Source: Mytilisepta virgata (lineage: Eukaryota; Mollusca; Bivalvia; Mytilida; Mytilidae). Taken from it: 64,000 bases of DNA. The notes beneath the pieces were generated by a model. It had not been told where the DNA came from. It made no database searches and saw only the letters and a program-made list of their open reading frames with translations. Location: positions 50,046,341-50,110,340 of the forward strand of contig CM051513.1 in NCBI GenBank assembly GCA_028015205.1, in the 5' to 3' direction. Shown piece after piece: positions 33,705-45,960 of this stretch. Both the position numbers and the translations under genes were made by a program. Every line of letters starts with the position of its first letter. The stretch's first letter is position 1.

Positions 33705-34223
33705 ATGGGAACATCCGATATTCCCGGGACGCCGGTTGAGTGTCAGTATCATTCCCCTGGAGTGAAGGTTAGAGGTGTATCCAGTATGTTGGTACGTGGA
33801 CAAATCGAAGGTACACCGGTTTGTTGGAAAATTGATACAGGTGCCAAGAGCACTTTTATAACAAATGAGACGTTTGATCTCATGATAGATAAGCCAACCC
33901 TTGAACCAGTTGACAGTAGTTGCATAGTTGCCAATGGTCAAAAGTTAAAGTGTCTCGGCAGGGCTGTAATGGCAATCACATTTGGAGAATCGGTATTTGA
34001 ACATGAAGTTGTGGTTGGCGGAGTAATAAATAACTTGACTGGCGAAGATTTTATCACTGCATATCGTTGCACGTGGGACCATGATGAGTTTAGCTTTGTA
34101 ATCAAAGGTAGAAGGGTACCTTTGGAAGGGTCAGAAGAGACGAAATCTAAGAGAGTAATTGCTCTCGAGACTGTGATGGTACCAGCGGGACATGAAGCTG
34201 TGATAAAGTCAGGTTCGCAGTAG
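33705..34223 (+). CDS. Aspartic protease segment of the Ty3-like element
   Basis: Open for 172 residues. The active-site triad context CWKIDTGAKSTFI (DTGA) is at about 33820-33858, followed by a hydrophobic LKCLGRAVMAI strand and the flap-like region. Retroviral-type proteases cut the gag-pol polyprotein. The frame ends at a TAG shortly before the RT start, so the downstream connection is broken. Confidence 0.7.
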   Translation: MGTSDIPGTPVECQYHSPGVKVRGVSSMLVRGQIEGTPVCWKIDTGAKSTFITNETFDLMIDKPTLEPVDSSCIVANGQKLKCLGRAVMAITFGESVFEHEVVVGGVINNLTGEDFITAYRCTWDHDEFSFVIKGRRVPLEGSEETKSKRVIALETVMVPAGHEAVIKSGSQ

Positions 34224-34860
34224 TTCTAGTTCCTTGGGTATTTTAACGCCCGAGCGCCCTTTTCTGGAGCGGCATGGGCTGGCGTTGGCGAAGACGTTGG
34301 TAGATGCAGCAAATGAAGTCGTGTATTCTCTCATTTACAATCCAGGACCAGCTGATGTGGGGGTTTACAGGCATACCCATATAGTTCTCTTTACACCAGT
34401 TTGTGGAGTCGGACCATCAGCTGTCTGGTGTTTGTGAAATCAGGAGGATGGGCATATCAAGGAGCTCGAAAGATTTACCTGAGCACCTGTGTCATATGTT
34501 TAAGAAGAGCTGTGAACATTTAGATAATGCACAGAAAGACGGTTTTAAGAAGTTCATAATAGAGAATCAAGAATGTTCGGACCAACATGGGTGTGCACAA
34601 AATAAAGCTAACTGACGAGAAACCTGTTAGGGAACCACCTAGGCGGATCCCTATGTACAAACGACAGGCCTTGGAAGATGACGTATATCGATCAGATGAT
34701 GACAAGCAACGAGAAGATGGGAAATATAACGACGCCGACCAGTTGGAAATTATTTCTATTTCTCTTATCGCGATTCGGTCAGAAGTGAATGGGAAGCCTG
34801 TAGTTAAGCGAGATCAGCGCATTTTGACGTCTATTCATCACGATCCTCGACGTTTCAATT
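34224..34860 (+). pseudogene. RT N-terminal remnants with internal deletion
   Basis: ERPFLERHGLALAKTLVDAA and NPGPADVGVYRHTHI are linker sequence. VHKIKLTDEKPVREPPRRIP and MYKRQALEDDV form the entry to a Ty3-type RT. The frame then jumps to unrelated residues (DDDKQREDGKYND). No RT active site, RNase H or integrase is present, so most of pol is deleted near 34690. Confidence 0.6.
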
Positions 34861-35748
34861 GAACGGAATATTTGAGATACATGGTAGATCACCTTATATG
34901 CCATGCTGATTTTTAAAGAAAATTCAGGAACTTAACTAAACATGCTAAAGGGAATTTTTTTTCCCTTCTTGACTGTACTTATGTTGAAATTTAAGGGATA
35001 AAATTGTGTATGAATAGTTTGTTTTTTTTTATTATTATTAGAGATTTAGAATTTTTTTTTTCTTGATCAGAACTGGTGCACTTATGCCCTTTCTGGTGCA
35101 TTTGAGCCCACAACTGTACATTTTAAATCCGTCCTAGCCTAAGGTCCCTATCTGGCACCTTTGATGCAGTTTATTGAAATTACATTGTTTGTAACTAGTC
35201 AGTAGTGTAGATTTTTTTTTTTAATATGGTTTTTATATACCTTTTATTTTTAATTATTTTTTTTTAACATGTCTACTAGTTGTATGACATAAGAATGTGC
35301 CATAGTTTTTAAAAATGGATTTTGTTTTGTTGTTTTCTCTTATTTAGCATATAACAAACGTGTTTATCCATATACATTGTATATATATATATATATTTTT
35401 AGTTTAATGAGAAGAACACAAAAAAAATGTAGTAGGCAGATAGTGTAACTAATTCTGGCGTATAGGTTCCATATATGGCAACCTATGCCCTCGTCTTAAT
35501 GAGTGAGGTTTTGATCGTTATTCAGAAATATATCCATTGATACCAATGTGCTCATAAGTAAAAGCAGTATTTTTGCTGATTTTATGGAAGATTTGCCCGC
35601 ATAATGTTTAAAGTGCCAAAATTCACTTTTTTTTAATTATAAATCTCAGGTTATTATTTTTTTTTTTAACTTTTTACATATCAGAAGTTTTTATATGTGT
35701 ATGCTAGTCATTATTGAACAGTGGAAGTTCAATGCTAAGTAGGGGGGC
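34861..35748. other. 3' non-coding part of the Ty3-like element
   Basis: T-rich, no genes. The phrase 'CTGGTGCACTT..TGCCCT' and an AT dinucleotide run (about 35380-35396) are the only structure. It ends in the polypurine tract before the LTR. Confidence 0.5.
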
Positions 35749-36264
35749 TGTGTAGTGAATTTTGTAATTTACCTCCCCCTTTTTGTTTATTTTGTAAAAG
35801 ATTGTTAAGTTTTGCACTCTGTAATAGAGTATTTCACAATTTCATCATTCATATTTCCACTTATCTAAATATAGCAACCCCCACTGTGTTTCAGGGTTGT
35901 TCTTTGTTTCATTAAATAGGTGAGTAATAGAAAACAGATGTTTCCTGTTTAAGAGTTCATTACACTGGAGCACTGGAGCCCTAGTGCCCTTCCACTGGTG
36001 CCCTAGTGCCCTACTGCTGGTGCCCTAATACATTTTCATTGCATAAAAGTTTAAGAATCATTTCTATATTTGTCTCTTAATTATTCGGGTTAATTAGCAA
36101 TATAAATAAGAGCCTGCGTGCTCATTTTAGTGAGTCTGCGGGGAGAATTTACTGTAATACAGTTTGATTTTATACTTTGTGATATTAGTGTGTAATCTGT
36201 TATATTGGATTTCCATTGTAATTGTTTAACATCATATGTATTTCTGAATAATACTCATCAAACA
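35749..36264 (+). repeat. Probable 3' LTR
   Basis: Starts TGTGTAGTGAATTTTG after the polypurine tract and is taken to end ..CATCAAACA at 36264 (TGT..ACA). It contains ATATAAATAAGAGCC (TATA box-like, about 36100) followed by a GC-richer start region. Short CTGGTGCCCTAGTGCC repeats lie at about 35965-36030. The right end is a guess because no second LTR is available. Confidence 0.5.
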
Positions 36265-37430
36265 GATATTGACTTTGTGTTTCACTTTAGCTATACACTA
36301 CTCAAGGATCCATAATTATTTGGACTTAACGCTACCAATATTTCTAAACAAAGGAGACCTGAAAGGGGCATCATTCAATGTCTGTCGTCTGTGTGCTGGT
36401 ATCATTTCTGCATCCACCGTTCCTATTAATTTTGTGGATTTTCATACTTCATTGATATCCAAGTCACCACTGGACTACACAACACTCACTCTCATAGTAC
36501 AGACTACCACGGTACACCACCCCGCACCTTTTTCGTCACAGTACTGTTCAAGTACAATTTTCTAAGACAGCTTTTATTTGAAAAACATGTCAACATATTG
36601 CCCGACTTGGGAAATTCATTATATATTTTTCCCTAATTTTTGAAAATGACGAATTTATCATTGAAGTAAACGGGGGCTCGATTTAGTGGTGTGCCTTCTG
36701 TACATGTAAACAAAAAGAATATTCATTTGACGTGACTTCAAACAGTAAACGTACTTCATATAAAATACACAGACGAGGTTATAGCATCAATGGCTTTGTA
36801 TAATGTTCATATGGCTGGATATAAATCAGTACTGTGAGGAACGCCATGTGTAACTCCCCACTCCTACCCGCGCGGATATTTACGTGTCATCACCGATACC
36901 GGATATTTATATAGGTCTGAAAAATAGAAAGGGGTGTTTTCCTAAAAATAGATTAGTAAAAAACATATTGTAAAAGAAAGACGTCAATGATAATAGTATC
37001 TCGACAAATTGAACAATGCATTAATGGTTACATCCAAAATACCTAATTTCATATTCTGTAAAGGTTTTATATGACTTTAAAGGTTTCAATTTTATGCTTA
37101 AATAAAGCACAGTGTATATATCAAAATCCCGGATCAAAATTGTGTGCCTAGCACTATATTAGGCCTTACATTTTATTTCTTCGGAAAAAAGACTACAATT
37201 ATTAAAATATAAGATGATTCTTTTTAATTTTTGTAATTGTTAATCAGGAAGCTGATTACCATGTTAAGATTAAACTCTACCGAATAAAACTTCCTACATA
37301 TTTGGGGGTGTGGCAAAATATGGGTATGGGTTTTCGGATAAGATGTATTTTTTCTTTATAGATACAAAAATTTGCATTTGGGTTTATAAACTAACATATA
37401 ACTATTTTATATGATTATTTAGCCCTAATT
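36265..37430. other. Non-coding stretch
   Basis: No supported gene. One 98-residue frame lacks any recognisable motif. Confidence 0.4.
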
Positions 37431-37537
37431 AAGTCATACATTTTTATTTCTGACAAATACAGGTCACCACTATTATATAATTAGTTGAAGTTATATAGTG
37501 GTGACCTTTATTTGTCAGAAATTCAAATATATGACTC
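37431..37537. repeat. Large hairpin, 43-bp arms
   Basis: The arms 37431-37473 and 37495-37537 are inverted copies with a handful of mismatches (core ACAGGTCACCACTAT), separated by 21 bases. Such foldbacks are typical of small transposon derivatives. Confidence 0.75.
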
Positions 37538-37983
37538 TAAAATGACCTAAAGACAAGCTCCTGTGGATAATGACACATACATTGCACACCGGTATTATCA
37601 GGAAGATAGATAATCCTCATCAAGATAATCTTCTTGAGGGAAACTGGTCTGCTTCTTGTCATTAAACAAACAAAAATGACAGTAAAGTCCACATGGAGCT
37701 AAATCTACATCTGTAACAGCTTTGAGCTCCCATTGATCATATATCACTCCATGTTCAGACTACGCAGCTGTCCAGATTTAATTACATTTGTATATATGTA
37801 TTGGCCCCCTTTATTCTTAATTTATATAATTATATGAAAGGTGTTTTGGTTTAGTGTATATAAATATGGATAACCTTAATTTCTACAGCATAACTGCAAT
37901 TTATATCCCATCCCTGGGACTCTCTTTTTCCATTCCACCATAAGTGCACTCGAGACCTAACAATGCTAGTTCAAAACATGTTA

Positions 37984-38250
37984 GGGGCCTCGTTGGCCGA
38001 GTGGTCTAGGTAGTTCGTCATGACTACTAATGATCACTAGCCTGTCAACGCTGGGGTTGTGAGTTGGAATCTCACCTGTAGCGGGCTGTGTTCGACTCCG
38101 ATCTTAATTGACAAGGATTGCCAATTTTCCTACCGAAGGTCGGTGGTTCTTTCCGGGTACTCCGGCTTCCTCCACCAATAAAAACTAGCCGCCGCGAAAT
38201 GGCCTAATGTGCTGAAAACAGCGTCAAACCCCAACTAAACAAACAAACAA
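37984..38250 (+). mobile_element. tRNA-derived SINE with 13-bp target duplication
   Basis: The 5' part is tRNA-like, with an A-box region (TTGGCCGAGTGGTCTAGG) and a B-box-like GAGTTGGAATCTC. A conserved-looking body (GGTTCTTTCCGGGTACTCCG) and a tail of AAAC repeats follow. TCAAAACATGTTA flanks it at 37971-37983 and 38251-38263. The perfect duplication defines both ends. Confidence 0.9.
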
Positions 38251-38449
38251 TCAAAACATGTTAACTACTTTCAAAGGTTTTTAGTTCTTTGATGGATGGG
38301 TTGTTTATTTTACACATTCCCATTTTCATTAACCCATTCTTACTAGTTTTAAGGTTTTTATACGACCGCAAAATTTTTGCGGTCGTATATTGGTATGACG
38401 TTGGCGTCGTCGTCGTCGTCGTCGTCTGCGTCGTCGTCCGAAGACATTT

Positions 38450-38905
38450 GGTTTTCGCACTATAACTTTAGTATAAGTTAATAGAAATCTATGAAATTTA
38501 AACACAAGGTTTATGACCACAAAAGGAAGGTTGGGATTGATTTTGGGGGGTTTGGTCCCAACAGTTTGAGAATCAGGGGCCAAAAAAGGGCCCAATAAGC
38601 ATTTTTCTTGGTTTTCGCACAATAACTCTAGTATAAGTAAATAGAAATCTATGAAATTTTAACTCAAGGTTTATGACCACAAAAGGAAGGTTGGGAGTTT
38701 TGGACCCAACAGTTTAGGAATTAGGGGCTAAAAAAGGGCCAAAATAAGCATTTTTCTTGGTTTTTGCACAATAACTTTAGTATAAGTAAATAGAAATCTA
38801 TGAAATTTAAACACAAGGTTTATGACCACAAAAGGAAGGTTGGGATTGATTTTTGGAGTTTTGGTCCCAACAGTTTAGGAATTAGGGGCCAAAAGGGTCC
38901 AAAAT
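38450..38905. repeat. Three tandem copies of a unit of about 150 bp
   Basis: Each begins TTGGTTTTCGCAC or TTGGTTTTTGCAC, then ATAACT.TAGTATAAGT, GGTTTATGACCACAAAAGGA and ..CCAACAGTTT. Copies start at about 38449, 38610 and 38758. Confidence 0.75.
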
Positions 38906-38907
38906 TA

Positions 38908-39424
38908 AACTTTGTTTGATTTCATTGAAAATTGAACTATTGGGGTTCTTTGATATGCCGAATCTAACCGTGCATTTAGATTCTTAATTTTTGGTCCCGT
39001 TTTCAAATTGGTCTACATTAAGGTCCAAAGGGTCCAAAATTAAACTTAGTTTGATTTTAACAAAAATTGAATTCTTGGGGTTCTTTGATATGCTGAATCT
39101 AAACATGTACTTAGTTTTTTTATTATGGGCCCAGTTTTCAAGTTGGTCCAAATCGGGGTCCAAAATTAAACTTTGTTTGATTTCATCGAAAATTGAACTA
39201 TTGGGGTTCTTTGATATGCCGAATCTAACCGTGCATTTAGATTCTTAATTTTTGGTCCCGTTTTCAAATTGGTCTACATTAAGGTCCAAAGGGTCCAAAA
39301 TTAAACTTAGTTTGATTTTAACAAAAATTGAATTCTTGGGGTTCTTTGATATGCTGAATCTAAACATGTACTTAGTTTTTTTATTATGTGCCCAGTTTTC
39401 AAGTTGGTCCAAATCGGGGTCCAA
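38908..39424. repeat. Two tandem copies of a 261-bp unit
   Basis: Near-identical copies: for example GGTCCCGTTTTCAAATTGGT occurs at 38991 and 39252. The period is a multiple of three, which creates matching spurious frames. Confidence 0.85.
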
Positions 39425-39440
39425 AATTAAAGCTAAAAAG

Positions 39441-40240
39441 GGGGTAATTTTTTTTTTTGGGGGGGGGGGGGGGGCAATTCTCCACAGCATATTGTATTAC
39501 ACAAGAAGCAAAAAATTGAATATAAATTCAAATCATATGACCAATTCTAAGTTCTTTATTTCAGTTATTCTGTGTCAGAAACCTATTATGTGTCAAATAT
39601 TTGAAGAAATTTTCAATTACACAGTATTGTGCAATAGCAAGAAATTGATCTGTGTGCCCTGTTATCAAAACTTTATTATTAACAAATTCCATTGGAAATT
39701 TGCCAATATAAAATGTGCTGATGAAGCTTTTTTGTTTATCTTATCTAAACTGCTTTTAAATTATGTATATTTAAAATTTGTCATCCATGACTATGATGTC
39801 ATTTTCTATTTTAATATGTTATGGTGTATTTAAATGGGCTGTTATGGTTGCAAAGTATAAAGAAATGGGGGGGGGGGGGGGGGGTAAATGAGAAATTGGG
39901 GAGGGGGTAATTTTTTCTCATTTCATATTTCATAAATTAAAAAGAAAATTTCAATTTTTTTTTAGCAAAAAAAAGGGGGGGTTACAATAAATTTTATTGT
40001 TTTTTGGTTTTTTTTTGGGAGGGGGGGTCAATGTGCAACTTCATAGTGTATTGCACAAAAGCTAAAAAAAGGGGTAAATTATTATTTTTTTTTGGGGGGG
40101 GGGCAATTCTCCACAGCATATTGTATTGCACAAGAAGCAAAAAATTGAATATAAATTCAAATCATATGACCAATTTTAAGTTCTTTGATTTCAGTTATTC
40201 TGTGTCAGAAACCTATTATGTGTCAAATATTTGAGTATTG
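39441..40240. repeat. Duplicated G-run segment
   Basis: A G-tract followed by CAATTCTCCACAGCATATTG and about 150 more bases occurs at about 39455-39606 and again at about 40095-40240. A third partial piece (CTGTGTCAGAAACCTATG) lies near 40382. A further long G run is at about 39866-39883. Confidence 0.75.
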
Positions 40241-40505
40241 CGCAATAGCAAGAAATTGATATGTGTGCCCAATTTTAAATTTTAAATTGGTTATTTCTGA
40301 TTTATATATAAAAACAAATAATACTGATATGGTTTGAATAGGTAAATTAAAAATTTTTAAGTTCTTAGACAACATTCATTCTGTGTCAGAAACCTATGCT
40401 GTGTCAAATATTTATTCACAATCCAAATTCAGTATTGTATCAAGCTTGAATGTTGTGTTCATAATTGCCCCAACTATTCAGGGTTCGACATCTGCGGTCG
40501 TATCT

Positions 40506-41560
40506 AGCTGCGCCCAGCGGAGCATTTTATTTTCAGGAGTAAGATTATAACTGTTGAAAATGTTGCAATATAAATGCATCAAGACCATTTGCTTAGAAAC
40601 TACAGTTAATATGCTTTTAGCTACAAACTCAGCATTATTATTATACATGCAAGATCTCCCTCTTATGTCTAACACCACAGTCACACCATAGAAATGACAC
40701 GTTTTATAAGGGAGATAGAATTTTTCTTTTCCATTGAAATTGAAGACGATCATTTCTGTTTTCATGAATGTAAAAGTCTCCTTCCTTTAGCAATTACTTA
40801 ATATAGTGAATCTGTCAATTCCACTACAGAGATCTACAGCCAGTGTACTAGTTCAGTACACAAGTTTGCTACGAAAATTAGGCAAATTCATAGGGCTATT
40901 GTAGTTATAATTTGTGTGATGTTTTTGATATTGTAAAATGATAGAATATAAAACAAATCTCTGCAATATGGAATATGTCTTTTTCAGGAATTGTAAGGAT
41001 GTGGTAGGGTTCTGTAAAACAAGAGGTACACCTGATCTGGTTAGCACAGTGTGAATATAAACAAAATGTTTTTTATCGATTTTAGGATCATTAGTTTTTT
41101 CAAGAATTGTTAATGAATGGTTGCTTTACTATGTAATATCCTCTCCATAATATTGTTGGCTATGAGATAATAAGGCCTGCCTATATCAAAATTCACATAG
41201 GCATTGGAGCAGGAATAAATTTCAATTGTTATGATTTAAATATAGGCTTTCATTGGTTCAAGATATTCCTATTATGACAAACTTTCTGGAATCTATTTCA
41301 ACTTTTTTTAATATTAAGCATTACCTAATGGTAGATTGTGACATAATAATCTGACATTTTATTAATTCTGTTATGTTTTCACAAAAAAAAAAAAAATGCA
41401 AGACATGTATAGTTTTGTCCACAAACTGGCTTAACTATTTTTAATCTTGAATATCTAGCTATACACTCACATCAATCTGAATGATATATATTTATATTAA
41501 CGACTCAATACTGTAAATTAACAAACCCTTAGTCCATGAGTGATAAAAAAGTCAACAAAC
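40506..41560. other. No gene supported
   Basis: A minus frame of 95 codons (40765-40478) has no recognised domain. An acceptor-like CTTGTTTTACAG (minus, near 41020) could belong to a further exon of the upstream minus-strand gene, but I could not confirm a reading frame. Confidence 0.3.
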
Positions 41561-42921
41561 CTGATCAAGAGTACTATTCCTCTGTTTCCTCAGAGCAAAG
41601 GCTATGTGGTTCTGCAGATCTATGATTAAAGGCCAGAACCGAACCGCCTGTTAGTCTTTAGGGGAATTTTTGCACCGAGGAAACGATGTCTCACATACAT
41701 TTCTACCAGTAATCTCATTTCCCTAGTGCTGGTTGCATTCTGCTCGAAGACTGTAGAGTGGATAAACTTCTTCACCCCTTCTTCCACTGGTTGTATCAAA
41801 CAACCTACCTGGGGTAAATTATATATATTCAGTTAAAAATAACATTAATTATAAAGTCTGGGTATCAGAAAATGTGTTTTGTGACAAAAATACTTTATCT
41901 TCACTGCATGTATTAAACCCCAGCAATGAAAACCTTCTTAATTCAAACATATTTTTAGAACATACAAGATCTCCAATGATTATATAATATCGTCAGGGAT
42001 ATCACATTCATATAATTATGCTTCAGCATTGCATTCTTCAGATGACATGAAACAGGGCATGATGCCTTCAAACCATGGGACATAACATACATGTAGCATC
42101 ATTTAAAAACAAATTTTAGCCTACTCCAAACATTAAAATTTGGTGATACCTTATTTAACTATATATCCTTAAATTTGAAAATATTGAATAGCTGAATAAA
42201 AATTTGAAGAAAAAATTCATACAGGAGATGTAATTACATGAAACGAGTTTTTTGAAGCCTTTGTTTGTTAATACATCCTTTGTAAATGAGTTATTATATA
42301 AAGATACAAACATCCCCAACCAAGTGGTTCTGGTGTTGCTCTTCATTTGGCAAATAGATATAGTATCGATGCTGTACTTGCCACTCCTTTTTAACAATTT
42401 AGAAAGATGTTCCCTTTGGTGTTTATCTGTGGCAACATTATCTTCTATCTAAAAATAAAATAGAAATACATTGCGTTAATTGGAGCCATAATTGCTATAT
42501 ATTTATCAGTACAGTGTGACTGGGGTGTTAGAGTAAGAGGGAGATCCTACATGTATAATGTAGTCATATTTATCAGTTATGTTTTTGTATAATGTAGATA
42601 TATACTACCTTGTATCAGTACAGTGTGACTGGGGTGTTACTATGGTGTGACTTGGGTGTTAGAGTGAGAGAGAGATCTAACATGTTATATATGTAGTTTT
42701 AATGATCAATTATTGTATGATGTACATACATACCACTTTTTGTAAATACAGTGTGACTGGGGAGGTAGTGGAAGAAGAAATTTTAAATTTCAGACATTGT
42801 AGGTTTTTGTAAATCTTTCAAAAGCTATACCAGAAAATTCAGGAACTTTTATCTGCACAGGACAGTCCAATTTCTTCGGGGTCTGTACTTCTCTTCTGTG
42901 CTTTCGAAAGTCATGGTCCTC
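41561..42921 (-). pseudogene. Exons of an unidentified, possibly CaRF-like, gene
   Basis: Three minus-strand exons: about 42921-42790 (EDHDFRKHRREVQTPKKLDC, PVQIKVPEF), about 42448-42270 (IEDNVATDKHQREHLSKLLK) and 41808-41561 (CLIQPVEEGVKKFIHSTVFE, KIPLKTNRRF, PLIIDLQNHIAFALRK). The acceptors CTATTTAG, TTATTTTTAG and AATTTACCCCAG are seen, and CAG|GTTTGT closes the last exon. 'KKLDCP..I' and 'P...NRRF.P...D..NH' recall calcium-responsive-factor-like proteins found in fish and molluscs. I am not sure. The last exon contains a TAG and a frameshift after NRRF. These may be domesticated or transposon exons. Confidence 0.45.
42500..42765. repeat. Short tandem repeat in an intron
   Basis: ACAGTGTGACTGGGGTGTTA recurs at about 42511 and 42618, with a variant at 42749. 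The spacing is about 107-130 bp, each with AGAGTGAGAG-like and ACATGT.ATA blocks. Confidence 0.6.
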
Positions 42922-43018
42922 CTAAATAGACAATGAAGATAACCTTAAATCGAAAGTATTCTAAAAAATAAATGTATTTATTTAAGAAATAATAATTGTA
43001 AGCCATGTTATATTAGTT

Positions 43019-43107
43019 TACCATGGGTTAGCAGTTTTATTGTTATTATTTTATCCCGAGCGAAAGCGAGTGGTAAAATTTTAACAATAATAATGCAAAC
43101 CATGGTA
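43019..43107. repeat. Hairpin element
   Basis: TACCATGGGTTAGCA..TTATTGTTA at the left pairs with TAACAATAATAATGCAAACC ATGGTA at the right. The loop region is CGAGCGAAAGCGAG, itself self-complementary. Confidence 0.65.
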
Positions 43108-44610
43108 ACAAAAACAATATATGGCTACAAAGAATTATTTTGATTCTAATAGGACACAATTTTTATCTTTTTAAAAAATGATGTTCCATATTGTGGCCAT
43201 AATGAAGCAAACATTACTTTTATGAGGTCATGAAAACATGTAAAAAAGATCTATGATGTCACTTATAAAAGTCCATCAATTATGATGTTGGTCATGGCAT
43301 AATAGGGATTTTATATTAAATTCTTTGACTCCAATTTTGATGCACAAGATGTGCACATTTCGTCCATTTATGAATCATCAGTACAGTTGTGCTCAAGGCC
43401 TTAAATGTTGAAAACCAAAACAACAATCCAAAAGTTTGAAAAGCAAATTCAAAAATACCAAAAGGGGTAAAACCAAAACCATCTAAGGGCAGAGCTATGC
43501 ACGAGGGAGATACCCCTTAGTTTTCACAAATTTAACAATTTTTTAACAACCACAGGTTTGTATTCAAAGCGTCTGTAGCAAGTCATATTAGAATATGATT
43601 TATAGATTAGAATAATTAAAGATACCAGTGCTTTGAGTGAGTCACAAAAGAGAGCACTTATTCTTTTATTATGGGCATCAATCTCAGTGTAGATATTTAA
43701 CGTTTTATAGCATTCTTCTAACTTATTAAGTAAATTTTCAATAATTCAGAATATCAAGTATTTCTATTGCATAAAATAATAATTTTTTTAATCAAGTTTA
43801 AAATATTTCACACATGTACGTGTATCAGACGAATCAAAGAAATTTCAGTATTTTTTATTAAAAGAGCTACAAAAAACACTAAACTATTAAAGGTAACAAG
43901 TTTCCACAAAAATTTACTTAGAATAAACCATGTTGAATATCCTCATCTACATCATTTCCGGTTTTATCTAGTACTTAACAGACGACAATTATATGTCTAA
44001 ATACCATCACTATACAGAACTTGGCCATAACTTTCTGTACAGTCTTGGCACACAAATGGTAACAAAAGAAACTTTTCCATGGTAAAAAAAGATGACCAAA
44101 ATATGAACTTTCTGTACATTCCTGTCACACAAAATGATTATTGAAAGCTAAAAATCTTCACATTCTTGTCACAAATTTAAAGTTGGTTACCACAGTTGCC
44201 GTTTGAGGTAAAAAAAAAAATGACCAAATGATGAACTATTAGCAACTTTTTTGTCTCTCAAATAGTAATCAAATTACTTGAGTTTTATGGAAAAAAACCC
44301 TTCTGCACACATTTGTTAGGCAAATTGTGACAAGAAACAAAACCTTATATACCATAATGGTGGCTAAAGGATGATGTGGCAAATGGTTTTAAAAAAGAAA
44401 TGACAAACAGAAGTAAAAAATGGTCTGAATCATGCTTTCACATTGGCTCCAATTGAAAGACATTTATCATCTGATGATAGGACTGTGGAATTAGCTTCTT
44501 AAGTAAAAGGAAAAGAATCTTTATACAAAACACACAACCTAGTACGATGTAGCTGTATAAATGCTAAAAGATACGCCTCTTACAATTCTAAAATACAATT
44601 AGATTTCAAA
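43108..44610. other. Non-coding stretch
   Basis: AT-rich with poly-A runs. A dispersed-repeat-like segment lies at about 43340-43530 (GATGCACAAGATGTGCACAT is a short palindrome). No gene is supported. Confidence 0.4.
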
Positions 44611-44613
44611 GTT

Positions 44614-45540
44614 TTATTGATTTTCCATATCTTGTGGCTCTAGATCTTTCACAATCCACTGGCAACGTTCGGCCAACTCAGGTACATCCTTTTGGCTTTG
44701 ATTGCCAATTGTCCTTTTTCGTAGAAGCCTTAAACTGGCCTTCGAACAAACAGTTTTACACGTGTTGTCCGATTTCAATTTATATTCTTTGAATTTACTG
44801 GACTGACAGGATGGTTGATGTGTTATGAACCCATCCTGGCCATTCTCCTCATCCGATGACATGAATGTAGGTTTCATGACCTCCATAATCTTAGCCTTTT
44901 TGGTCACACTCAGCTCCATTTTGTCCAGTGCACCCAGTCTCCTTTTTGCTTTCTGAAAAGAAATACGTTTATGGTTTTATTATCATAGTTCAATGTTTTA
45001 TATTTAATTATTTTATCAATCGTAATAAAGGTATTGAATAGTGAATTTAAATGTTTTGATTATAATAGCAAGAATAAAGTTGTATGTCCAGAGTTTGATT
45101 TGTATTTTCCTAACATATTGCTAGCAAACTCTCTACATTTATAAAAGATGTGGTATGATTGCCAATGGGACACATCTCCATCCTAGACTAAATGTCATTG
45201 ATGTAAATATACAGTGTATAGGTTATTGTATGGCTTTCTTTCAGTTTACATAATTGAGGATTTTTCATATTAACATGATTAAATTGAAAATAAGATTTTT
45301 TATTGCTTACATTTTATAACATTGTGACACAATTTACACTTGACGACTATAGAATGAATTTGTCATATTTTATTATACACCAAAACTACCATATAATGAG
45401 ATTTAAACCTAAAGAAATTAATCTAATGGCAGAACTACAGTCATGTTATTCTAATTACCTTCTTTTTCCTTTCATTTTCCTCTCTCCTTCCTTTTTGATG
45501 GCTGTCTCCTCTTGTCTCTTGGTAAAAAAATATCTTGACA
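44614..45540 (-). pseudogene. C-terminal exons of an unidentified basic protein
   Basis: Two minus-strand exons. About 45540-45459 reads KRQEETAIKKEGERKMKGKK and ends AAG|GTAATT. The other, 44952-44614, follows CTTTTCAG and reads KAKRRLGALDKMELSVTKKA, then FMSSDEENGQDG, and finally SLRLLRKRTIGNQS.. to a stop. The phrase FMSSDEE followed by ..LLRKRT.G..S recalls the C-termini of uncharacterised animal proteins I associate with transposons. No enzymatic domain is visible. It lies upstream (on minus) of the possibly CaRF-like exons but ends in its own stop, so I treat it as a separate gene. Confidence 0.45.
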
Positions 45541-45960
45541 AGGCACCTTAATTAACAAATTAAAAATAAGAGAGTTCAATCAAAATAAATTTGTAGTTCT
45601 TTAACAAAATATTCTTCAGTAGCCATGTTAGCTTTGCATAATTGCAAAATTTGGATGAAGATGCGTTTTTGAAAATGAGTCAGATGATTGTTTTATTGAT
45701 TCTGTAGAATTTTTTTCTGATTATGAACTTTCTGAAGAAGAATGTGAAATAAATTCAGATGATAGCAATGCAAATAACCAAAATGGGGACACCCATATAA
45801 CTATGTTCTCGTGTTCTTGAAGGTACAGTTGTTACCAAACATTGTTCTCATAAAGAATGTCCAAACCACAAAATGTTACATTGAAAAACTGTTTGTAATC
45901 AGCTTCTTCTTATGGAGGTTGAGAGAGTACTTTCCAGAAAACTCATTCCATATAAGATTT

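Larger units (their letters stand above)
32579..36264 (+). mobile_element. Ty3-like LTR retrotransposon remnant
   Basis: Gag, protease and the first residues of RT are followed, after a large internal deletion, by an A/T-rich 3' segment, a polypurine tract (AAGTAGGGGGGC) and a 3' LTR. No 5' LTR or primer-binding site is seen; the minisatellite occupies that position. Confidence 0.75.
38357..40505. repeat. Composite repeat region, possibly one TIR element
   Basis: Opens with the hairpin TACGACCGCAAAATTTTTGC.. and a GTCGTC triplet run. At the far end (about 40494-40505) GCGGTCGTAT recurs as the complement of the opening. Inside are several nested tandem repeats (next entries). I read it as a possible non-autonomous element with TACGACCGCA ends. 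No target duplication was found. Confidence 0.45.

Noticed and set aside
36269..36565. 98-codon plus frame after the Ty3-like LTR
   Set aside because: No recognisable motif, no splice or promoter context and no repeat partner.
38991..39833. Repeated frames starting MVPFSNWSTLRSKG
   Set aside because: Created by the 261-bp tandem repeat; no coding signal.
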